64,000 nucleotides of DNA from an uncultured Lachnospiraceae bacterium (lineage in GTDB: Bacteria; Bacillota; Clostridia; Lachnospirales; Lachnospiraceae). The position numbers were made by a program, and so were the translations under genes. Location: the NCBI GenBank assembly GCA_910579225.1, contig CAJTTI010000016.1:4371-68370 (forward strand). The letters are read 5' to 3'. The notes under the pieces are model-generated. The model saw nothing but the letters and a program-made list of their open reading frames with translations. It had not been told where the DNA came from and made no database searches. Shown one piece after another: positions 44,246 to 52,000 of this stretch (within the stretch, counting starts at the first letter, position 1; the number at the start of each line of letters is the position of its first letter).

Positions 44246-44295
44246 ATATGTTAAAATATTAACGTTAATTATTTAACGTTAATATTTTAACATAT
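44246..44295 (-). promoter_or_regulatory. Three abutting Rex-type operators upstream of adhE
   Basis: A 50-bp perfect palindrome made of three contiguous 14-bp units, each GTTAA-N4-TTAAC (44250-44263, 44264-44277, 44278-44291), flanked by ATAT. GTTAANNNNTTAAC is the core of the clostridial Rex site. Rex represses fermentation genes such as adhE until NADH rises. Confidence 0.8.
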
Positions 44296-44358
44296 ATATT
44301 CAAAAAAGAAAAGCATAATTTTAAAAAAATTACACTTTTCCTGATCTGACTGTCATTT

Positions 44359-45807
44359 TTAATTCCAGCGCTTTCTTTTAAGCCCTGCCGTACACATAAT
44401 CAACATGGGGAAGATCTCAAGTCTTCCTGCAAGCATATCAAAAGTCAATACCAGCTTGGACAGGTTCGAATAGACAGCGAAATTCTGCGTCGGCCCGACT
44501 CTGGAAAGTCCCGGACCAATATTGTTGATCGTGGAGGCAACTGCCGTAAAATTCGTAATTCCATCCAGATTATCCAGTGAAATCACCAGAACTGACAGAA
44601 CAAAAACCGCAAGGTATGCAATCAAAAACACATTGATGGACCGCAACACTTCATGCTCCACCGTCTTTCCTTCAAACCGGGTCTTCCGCACGCTTCTGGG
44701 ATGATTCATGACTGCCAGCTCTTTTACAATGGTTTTTGCCATAATCACAATACGTGATACTTTGATCCCGCCTCCCGTACTTCCGGCACAGGCACCCACA
44801 AACATAAGAATCACCAGAATCGTCCTGGAGAATTCCGGCCACAGTTCAAAGTCAACAGTAGAAAATCCGGTTGTTGTAATAATAGACGCCACCTGAAAAG
44901 CCACATGCCGCAGTGTCTCCCAAAAACCGGAAAACATGGGAAAGGTATTTATCGTAATCAGGAGAACAGAAGCTCCTATGATCCCCAGATATACCCGTGC
45001 CTCCTCACATTTGAAAGCATCTTTTATGTTTTTAGTATAAATCAGAAAATACACATTAAAGTTCACACCAAACAGAATCATAAATACTGTCAGTATGATC
45101 TGAATGATTCCATTGTATTCCCCGGCACTGCTGTTCAGAACGCCAAATCCTCCGGTCCCGGCTGTGGCAAAAGAAAGATTCACCGAATCAAACAACGGAC
45201 ATCCGGCAAGGAGCAGGAGAATCAGCTCCAGCACTGTCATAAAAAAATAAATAGAATACAGAATTTTCGCCGTACTCCGGACCTTCGGCACCAGTTTGCC
45301 TACAGACGGCCCCGGGCTCTCTGCACGCATAAGGTACATACTGGATGCTCCTGCCAGCGGAAGAAGCGCCAGCATAAAGACCAGTACCCCCATTCCTCCG
45401 ATCCAGTGCGAAAAGCTCCTCCACATCAGCACAGAGCGGGGCAAAATCTCCACATCGCCTAATATGGTTGCCCCGGTAGTCGTGAATCCGGACACAATCT
45501 CGAACAATGCATCCACAGGATTTGGAAAATAACCACTGAAATACAAAGGTATTGCCCCACAGATACTCATCATAACCCAGCATACAGCCACACTGACATA
45601 GCCTTCTGAAGAAAAAATCGTCACATCCTCCGGTTTTTTGCCTTTTAACAGATGACCAGCCATCACACAGAACAGCGCAGTTCCCATAAAAGCCGCAATA
45701 CAAACTGTTTCTTTGTAAATCAGAGCAGTAATTGTCGGCAGCAAAAACATGGCTGCCTCCATCTGAATCAAACTTCCTATTATATAGCGTATCATTCTGT
45801 GGTTCAT
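44359..45807 (-). CDS. trkH: Potassium uptake protein TrkH
   Basis: The K+-translocating subunit of the Trk/Ktr system. The 482-residue membrane protein carries four pore-loop motifs of the SKT family, for example TTTGATILG, TAGTGGFG and TTTGFSTVD. The start overlaps the trkA stop as ATGA, so the pair is co-translated. Both genes lie within element 2. Confidence 0.95.
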   Translation of the reverse strand: MNHRMIRYIIGSLIQMEAAMFLLPTITALIYKETVCIAAFMGTALFCVMAGHLLKGKKPEDVTIFSSEGYVSVAVCWVMMSICGAIPLYFSGYFPNPVDALFEIVSGFTTTGATILGDVEILPRSVLMWRSFSHWIGGMGVLVFMLALLPLAGASSMYLMRAESPGPSVGKLVPKVRSTAKILYSIYFFMTVLELILLLLAGCPLFDSVNLSFATAGTGGFGVLNSSAGEYNGIIQIILTVFMILFGVNFNVYFLIYTKNIKDAFKCEEARVYLGIIGASVLLITINTFPMFSGFWETLRHVAFQVASIITTTGFSTVDFELWPEFSRTILVILMFVGACAGSTGGGIKVSRIVIMAKTIVKELAVMNHPRSVRKTRFEGKTVEHEVLRSINVFLIAYLAVFVLSVLVISLDNLDGITNFTAVASTINNIGPGLSRVGPTQNFAVYSNLSKLVLTFDMLAGRLEIFPMLIMCTAGLKRKRWN

Positions 45808-47201
45808 ACATTAACCACCTTTGCCTGAGTTCCCCCATGAGACTTGTCCAGAATATCACAGACGTCATTCAATTCCCTGCAGCTTGTAGTAATGATGATA
45901 ACCGAGTCTCCCAGCTGCAGACAATCCTGTCCTTTGGGTATAATCACTTTGCCTTTTCTGTGAATGGCGCACACCAGAAGGCCTGGCTTCAGTTCCAGAT
46001 TCTGCAATGGAATATCTGTCACATCTCCCTTTTCGCGGATGATGAATTCCAGCGCCTCTGCTCTGCCGTCCACCAGACGATACAATGTTTCCACATTACT
46101 TCCAATGGAATTCTGCATGGCACGGACATACTGCAGGATACTTTCTGCCGTAATATGCTTGGGATGGATGACACTCCCGATATCCAGCGTTGAGATAATA
46201 TTGTCGTACGTATTACTGCTAACTTTTGTAATCTTTTTCGCTCTGCTCATCTCCTTCGCATAGAGAGACAGCATGACATTTTCCTCGTCCAGATTTGTAA
46301 GCGCCACAAAACCTTCGCTGTCTGCCAGACCTTCTTCTGCCAGAAGTTCCTGGTCCGTACCATCCCCGTGTATGATCATGGCTTTGGGCAGAAGTTCACA
46401 AAGTTTCTCACAATACGCCCTGTCCTTATCTATGATTTTGACCTTAATACCCATCTCCAGTAATCTTTTGGCCAGGTAAAATGCAATCTTTCCACCTCCG
46501 ATAATCATGGTGTTCTTTACCTGATTGGTCTGAATTCCGATCAGACGAAAGAAACGGCTGGCATTGATAGGAGAAGCCACAATAGAAATGGTATCATTTT
46601 TCCTGAGTTCAAATTCTCCATCCGGAATCAATACCTGATTTCCACGTTCCACTACGCAGATCAACACTTCACAACGCGAAAGTTCCGATATATTTCTGAT
46701 CTTCTGATCACACAGCGGACTGTCTTCTTCCATACGGAATCGCAAGAGCTCAATCCTGCCTCTGGCAAAAGTATCAATATCAATGGCTTTGGGAAACCGT
46801 AGTAAACGCGCCATCTCCGTAGCCGCTGCCATCTCAGGATTGATCACAAGAGATAATCCAAGTTCTTCTTTGATATGACGGATCTCCTGGTGATAGACCG
46901 GATTACGGACTCTCGCAATGGTCTGACATCCCCCCGCCTTCTTCGCAATCAGACAGCAAAGCAGGTTCACTTCATCTGCATTGGTCACTGCAATCAGAAG
47001 ATCTGCTTTCTCAATTCCTGCTTCTTTCTGAATACTGTAACTTGCACCATTTCCAACAATTCCTATTACGTCAGCCCCGTTGGCCACATGCTGCACCACG
47101 TCTGATCTCTCGTCAATAACAGTAATATCATGACCTTCCCGGCTCAGCTGCTCGGCAATCGCTCCGCCTACTTTTCCGCAGCCTGCAATAATGATATACA
47201 T
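45804..47201 (-). CDS. trkA: Trk system regulatory protein TrkA
   Basis: Cytosolic NAD(H)/nucleotide-binding gating subunit for TrkH. The 465-residue protein has two RCK repeats: N-terminal IIAGCGKVGGAIAEQLSREGH and a second NAD fold at about residue 230 (TMIIGGGKIAFYLAKRLLEMG), each followed by a TrkA-C domain. The start is about 100 bp from the element 2 core at 47294, making it the innermost gene at that end. Confidence 0.95.
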   Translation of the reverse strand: MYIIIAGCGKVGGAIAEQLSREGHDITVIDERSDVVQHVANGADVIGIVGNGASYSIQKEAGIEKADLLIAVTNADEVNLLCCLIAKKAGGCQTIARVRNPVYHQEIRHIKEELGLSLVINPEMAAATEMARLLRFPKAIDIDTFARGRIELLRFRMEEDSPLCDQKIRNISELSRCEVLICVVERGNQVLIPDGEFELRKNDTISIVASPINASRFFRLIGIQTNQVKNTMIIGGGKIAFYLAKRLLEMGIKVKIIDKDRAYCEKLCELLPKAMIIHGDGTDQELLAEEGLADSEGFVALTNLDEENVMLSLYAKEMSRAKKITKVSSNTYDNIISTLDIGSVIHPKHITAESILQYVRAMQNSIGSNVETLYRLVDGRAEALEFIIREKGDVTDIPLQNLELKPGLLVCAIHRKGKVIIPKGQDCLQLGDSVIIITTSCRELNDVCDILDKSHGGTQAKVVNV

Positions 47202-47293
47202 TTTTTGGTTTTATCCTCCCATTATGATCGATATGCATCTAATATATCACCACCTCCCTGAAAGTTCAATATTCTTATCCTATCTTTTTACAG

Positions 47294-47310
47294 TCGGGAC
47301 CACCGAACTG
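47294..47310 (+). repeat. Element 2 attachment core, copy inside cotJC segment 1
   Basis: TCGGGACCACCG plus AACTG, a direct repeat of 39361-39377. Confidence 0.85.
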
Positions 47311-47391
47311 AGAGATGATCAGTTTTGCCAGCGCCGGGTCAGGATTTTTAATATTTACCGGGTATTCCAGACGTTTTTCATAATTCCACAT
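47294..47391 (-). CDS. cotJC: cotJC segment 1 of 3 (N-terminal part of Mn-catalase-like spore coat protein)
   Basis: The ATG at 47391 follows the cotJB stop directly (TAAATG). It encodes MWNYEKRLEYPVNIKNP and on to SQFGGPD, the standard CotJC N-terminus, then runs into element 2 DNA. There it gains six foreign codons (CKKIG region) before a TAA near 47276. As it stands it can make only a short dead-end peptide. The coding sequence continues at 39372 and again at 35210. Confidence 0.88.
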
Positions 47392-47661
47392 TTAGCACAC
47401 GCCTCCTTCCCAAGGCCATGGTTCATTGACCCACTCCCACATCTGTTGGTTTGCTCTTGCAGTATCTACGGTAAGCGGTCCATACATGGATGCGAAATCA
47501 TTCAACGCCTGATTACGAAGACGGCTGTACTCCTGAAAATAAGATAATGCTGCCGGATCCGTCGGATGAGTATCCAGGTAAAGATTTGCTTCTGTCACTG
47601 CAAAACTGACCATATTCACCCAATCAAGCATTTGTTTTCTGGTCGGTTGCTTCTGTGCCAT
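47392..47661 (-). CDS. cotJB: Spore coat protein CotJB
   Basis: An 89-residue coat polypeptide, MAQKQPTRKQMLDWVNMVSF, with the family's YLDTHPTDPAALSYFQEY segment and a Trp-rich C-terminus. The second gene of cotJABC, overlapping cotJA by 1 bp (TAATG) and abutting cotJC. Deposited in the inner coat with CotJC under sigma-E control in Bacillus. Confidence 0.93.
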   Translation of the reverse strand: MAQKQPTRKQMLDWVNMVSFAVTEANLYLDTHPTDPAALSYFQEYSRLRNQALNDFASMYGPLTVDTARANQQMWEWVNEPWPWEGGVC

Positions 47662-47870
47662 TATCTGCAGCCCCCTCTCACGCCAAGGAATGGTTTATCC
47701 AGTTCCGGAAAAATTGTTCCCACACATAATGCTTTTTCAAGATCGTATACGGAATGCCACCGCTGCCACGGTACATACGCCATCGCCACCGGAAATTCTT
47801 CCGGCCTGAATACAGGCATAGAAGGACGGACACCAGGGTATCTTTGATTCTGATAATCTGCCAATTTCAT
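47661..47870 (-). CDS. cotJA: Spore coat-associated protein CotJA
   Basis: A 69-residue protein with MAYVPWQRWHSVYDLEKALCVGTIFPELDKPFLG features typical of CotJA. It is the first gene of the operon, with AAAGGA before the ATG. A sigma-E-like promoter is at 47899-47924. Confidence 0.9.
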   Translation of the reverse strand: MKLADYQNQRYPGVRPSMPVFRPEEFPVAMAYVPWQRWHSVYDLEKALCVGTIFPELDKPFLGVRGGCR

Positions 47871-47898
47871 ATTCCTTTCTTCTTTATTGCTTTCCCTT

Positions 47899-47924
47899 TA
47901 TCCTATGTACTGACAGCGGAATAG
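47899..47924 (-). promoter_or_regulatory. Sigma-E-like promoter of the cotJ operon
   Basis: Minus strand CTATT, 12-bp spacer, CATAGGATA, about 30 bp upstream of cotJA. The cotJ operon of B. subtilis is sigma-E dependent. The motif match is partial. Confidence 0.45.
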
Positions 47925-47937
47925 GTTCATATCAGAA

Positions 47938-47973
47938 CAGCCCCGCCCCCGATACGCTTCGGGAGCAGGGCTG
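47938..47973 (-). terminator. Terminator hairpin downstream of the rhomboid-like gene
   Basis: GC-rich stem CAGCCC...GGGCTG with inner CCCGA/TCGGG pairing, between the rhomboid-like gene and the cotJ promoter. Short U-rich tracts on both sides. Confidence 0.7.
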
Positions 47974-47988
47974 CATGTTTTACTGTTT

Positions 47989-48858
47989 TTATTTTCGATG
48001 TTCATGCGTAAACAGATGGTCCTGACAATATTCATAATTACCTGCACATTTGGAGCAAAAACGGAATTCCAGGTTTTCTCCGTCCTTTTCCGTACGTCCA
48101 CAGATTACGCATCTGTGATGTGTACTTTTCTTTGCTGCCACTTTCACTTTCTTCTCATAGGACCGGCGGCGTTTGATCTCCTTCGGTGAAAAACGGTTCC
48201 GCCGCATGGCCAGGAAGAAAATAATAAAATTCAGAAAGGATACCAGAGCCGCCACGCTGTTGGCAGGATCCGCTATAATCCCGAAACGGAGCAAAGAGAG
48301 CCACATGGGACTTTTCTGAGGAACAAGGAAACCTGCGATAATCGTGACGATAAAATAAAGGCCATTGGCATATCCCAGGTATTTACATTTGATCGGGATA
48401 ATGAAAAACAATAAGAACTGTACATCTGGAAACAATGCTGCAAATGCAAAAAACAGCGACATGTTCAGGTACATGGTTCCGTAAGACAGGTTATTTCCCG
48501 TCACCAGGTAGATCGCAATGCAGACAAGCACATGCAGAATCAGTCCGGAGAAAAAATACATATTAAATTTAAAAGCCCCCCACTGATATTCCAGCATCTT
48601 TCCAATCATATAATACAGATACAGAGAGAAGAAAATAAACAGGAGGCTTCCTGTGGGCGGCTGGATAATAAACGTAAAAATCCGCCAGATTTCCCCTCTC
48701 ATAATTGCTGCTGCGTTCAGAGCCAGGTACTGTGCATACAGCCCCGGAAACGCTACCTCAACTACAAACCCAAGTGCATACAGTATAATGATATAATACA
48801 TCAGATTCGGAATCGCATATCTGCCAAACCTACGTTCCATCTTTTCAAGCCATCTCAT
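47989..48858 (-). CDS. Rhomboid-like membrane protein with C-terminal zinc-finger tail
   Basis: A 289-residue protein with six or so transmembrane helices and a GEIWRIFTFIIQP motif resembling the rhomboid WR loop. The catalytic GxSG and late His of active rhomboids are absent, so it may be a pseudoprotease. The cytosolic tail (about 230-289) is basic and holds CVICGRTE ... FCSKCAGNYEYCQDHLFTHEH, a likely zinc-binding module. The start at 48858 has AAAGGA upstream. Its promoter is TTGACA/TATAAT at 48910-48938. Function unknown. Confidence 0.65.
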   Translation of the reverse strand: MRWLEKMERRFGRYAIPNLMYYIIILYALGFVVEVAFPGLYAQYLALNAAAIMRGEIWRIFTFIIQPPTGSLLFIFFSLYLYYMIGKMLEYQWGAFKFNMYFFSGLILHVLVCIAIYLVTGNNLSYGTMYLNMSLFFAFAALFPDVQFLLFFIIPIKCKYLGYANGLYFIVTIIAGFLVPQKSPMWLSLLRFGIIADPANSVAALVSFLNFIIFFLAMRRNRFSPKEIKRRRSYEKKVKVAAKKSTHHRCVICGRTEKDGENLEFRFCSKCAGNYEYCQDHLFTHEHRK

Positions 48859-48909
48859 TACAGAAATCCTTTCTTTTTGCATAACAGCAGAATTAATATA
48901 AATACATTC

Positions 48910-48938
48910 ATTATAGTTTCTCTCCGCTTCTTTGTCAA
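48910..48938 (-). promoter_or_regulatory. Consensus sigma-A promoter of the rhomboid-like gene
   Basis: Minus strand TTGACA, 17-bp spacer, TATAAT: perfect boxes and spacing. Confidence 0.87.
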
Positions 48939-48982
48939 CGAGCTGACACAGGGAATCTGACAGAATCTTAACAACTTATTTA

Positions 48983-49011
48983 TAGACTCCTGCAAGGCCT
49001 TTTCATATAAT
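48983..49011 (+). promoter_or_regulatory. Sigma-A promoter of the activase gene
   Basis: TAGACT, 17-bp spacer, TATAAT, 57 bp before the start codon. Confidence 0.65.
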
Positions 49012-49068
49012 ATAGCATGATAAACGAAAGAAAAATTGTGAGGTGAGGGCAGCAGTTCTGCCAGATAT

Positions 49069-52000
49069 ATGAACAGAAATTACCGACTTGGAATCGATAT
49101 CGGTTCCACTACCGTTAAAATTGCCGTGCTGGATGAAGACTACCAAATTCTCTTCTCTGATTATGAGCGGCATTATGCAAATATTCAGGAAACTCTTGCG
49201 CTTTTGCTTACACGCGCTGTGAAGGAGCTGGGACAGATACAGGTCTATCCCGTCATCACCGGCTCCGGAGGGCTGACACTGGCACAGTACCTGGAAGTCC
49301 CCTTTGTCCAGGAAGTAGTTGCAGTTGCAGAAGCACTCCAGACCTATGCGCCCCAAACCGACGTAGCTATTGAACTTGGAGGCGAAGATGCCAAAATCAT
49401 CTATTTCCAGGGTGGCAATATGGAACAGCGTATGAATGGCATCTGTGCAGGAGGCACTGGTTCTTTTATTGACCAGATGGCTTCTCTTCTGCAGACCGAT
49501 GCATCCGGCCTAAATGAATATGCCAAAGAATATAAGGCCCTGTATGCCATCGCTGCCCGGTGCGGCGTATTTGCCAAAACAGATATTCAGCCCCTGATCA
49601 ACGAAGGTGCCACGAAAGAGGATCTGGCAGCATCCATCTTTCAGGCAGTCGTAAACCAGACGATCAGCGGCCTGGCCTGTGGAAAGCCAATTCGGGGGCA
49701 TGTGGCCTTTCTGGGAGGACCGCTCCACTTTCTATCCGAACTTCGGCAAACCTTTATACGAACATTGAAATTAGACGAAGAGCACACGATTATTCCCGGT
49801 CATTCACACTTGTTTGCTGCTTCTGGTTCCGCACTTTTATCCAAAAAAGAAATCCTTATACCGGCAGAAAATCTGATCCGGCAGCTGAACGAACACATTC
49901 GGATTGCCTTTGAAGTAGAACGACTGGAACCACTGTTTGAAAGCAGAGCAGCATTCGCAGATTTTGAGACACGGCACAGTCAGACAAAAGTTATCAAAAA
50001 AGACCTGACTTCCTATAAAGGTAACTGTTACCTGGGTATTGACGCCGGTTCCACCACCACCAAGATCGCTCTGGTAGGCGAGGACGGTTCTCTACTTTAT
50101 TCTTTCTACCATAATAACAACGGGAGTACTTTGAAGATCACTCTGGAAGCGCTAAAAGATCTGTATGCTCATCTTCCGGAGCATGCCAAAATTGTCCGCT
50201 CCTGTTCCACCGGTTACGGAGAATCCCTTGTGAAAGCTGCTCTGATGCTGGACGAAGGAGAAGTCGAGACAATCTCCCATTATTATGCAGCACAATTCTT
50301 TGATCCGGAAGTTGACTGCATCCTGGATATCGGCGGTCAGGATATGAAATGTATCCGCATTAAAAATCATACTGTGGACAATGTACAACTCAATGAAGCC
50401 TGCTCCTCCGGCTGCGGTTCCTTTATTGAGACTTTTGCAAAATCCCTGAATCTGTCCATTCAGGATTTTGCTGATGCAGCATTATTCGCAGAAAACCCCA
50501 TTGATCTGGGAACCCGCTGTACAGTATTTATGAATTCCAGGGTCAAACAGGCCCAAAAGGAAGGCGCGGGAGTAGATGACATCTCTGCCGGGTTGGCCTA
50601 TTCTGTGATCAAAAATGCACTTTTCAAGGTCATCAAGGTTTCCGATGCTTCTTCCCTGGGAAAACACATCGTCGTTCAGGGAGGTACTTTCTATAACAAC
50701 GCTGTTCTCCGAAGCCTGGAAAAGATTGCTGAATGTGAAGTAATACGCCCGGATATTGCCGGTATCATGGGCGCCTTCGGTGCGGCGCTGATTGCGAGAG
50801 AACGCTATGAAGGGCAAACATCCACCATGTTGTCTCAGGAAGAGATGAACAGCCTTACTTACTCTACATCCATGACCAAATGCCATGGGTGCACCAACAA
50901 CTGCCGCCTGACCGTGAATCGCTTTTCCGGAGGGCGAAAGTATATCTCCGGCAACCGCTGCGAGCGGGGACTTGGAAAAGTGAAAAACGAACATCCGGCG
51001 CCGAACCTGTTCGCCTATAAGAACGAACGTTTGTTCTCTTACAGGCCGCTTTCTTCTCAGGATGCAGTCCGGGGACTGGTGGGCATTCCGCGAGTTCTGA
51101 ATATGTACGAAAACTATCCATTCTGGTTCACATTTTTTACCAAACTCAAGTATCAGGTGGTCCTCTCTCCTGCGTCCACTCATGAACTGTACGAGCAGGG
51201 CATCGAGTCCATCCCCAGTGAATCCGAATGTTATCCTGCAAAGCTCGCCCATGGACATGTAAAATGGCTCCTGCAGCATAATATTCCGTTTATTTTTTAT
51301 CCCTGTGTCCCTTATGAGCGACAGGAATTTAAGGAGGCAAACAATCACTACAACTGTCCGATTGTCACCTCTTATGCTGAAAATATCAAGAATAATATGG
51401 AAGAACTGAGGTCCGGACGCTTTGATTTCTGCAACCCCTTCCTGAGCTTTGAGAGCCTGGATATTCTGACTGCCCGCCTGATCGAAGAATTCAGAGGCAG
51501 ACAGGATCTGACTGCCTCTGAGATCACACTGGCAGCAGAAGAGGCGTGGGAAGAACTTCAAAGAACCCGTCAGGATATCCGCAAAAAAGGCGAAGAGACT
51601 TTAAAATGGATGGAAAAGCACCACGCCCATGGTATCGTCTTGGCAGGACGGCCCTACCATATTGACAAAGAGATCAACCACGGGATCCCGGAACTCATTA
51701 ACGGCTATGGACTTGCAGTTCTGACAGAGGACAGCATCTCCCATCTGCATGAAGAAGAACGTCCGCTTCGGGTTATGGACCAGTGGATGTACCATTCCCG
51801 CCTGTATGCCGCCGCCAATTTCGTAAAGACCAGAGAAGATCTGGACTTGATCCAACTCAACTCCTTCGGCTGCGGTCTGGATGCAGTTACCACGGACCAG
51901 GTAGATGATATTCTAAGTGGTTCCGGTAAAATCTACACCTGCCTGAAGATTGATGAAGTCAGCAATCTGGGTGCGGCGCGCATTCGAATCCGTTCGCTTC

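Larger units (their letters stand above)
39361..47305 (+). mobile_element. Element 2: serine-recombinase intervening element in cotJC carrying adhE and trkAH
   Basis: About 7,933 bp between direct 12-bp cores (39361-39372, 47294-47305). Contents are a small ORF, a SpoIVCA-like serine recombinase, adhE, trkH and trkA. Removal rejoins cotJC in frame (...GGT GGT CCC GAT GGG GAG...). The predicted circle junction has CAGTC and GACTG flanking the centre, with 13 of 18 positions matching over the longer arms, as in an attP. Base and codon usage of adhE and trk resemble the chromosome, so the cargo may be of local origin. Whether it still excises cannot be told from sequence. Confidence 0.82.

Noticed and set aside
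44246..44295. Palindrome read only as a trkH terminator
   Set aside because: It is AT-rich, has no U-tract in the right place, and is composed of three exact Rex-type units, so an operator is the better reading.
39361..47305. An invertible (phase-variable) segment instead of an excisable one
   Set aside because: The two cores are in the same orientation, which predicts deletion/integration rather than inversion.
50482..51561. 359-codon minus-strand ORF inside the activase gene
   Set aside because: Antisense shadow of a conserved coding region.
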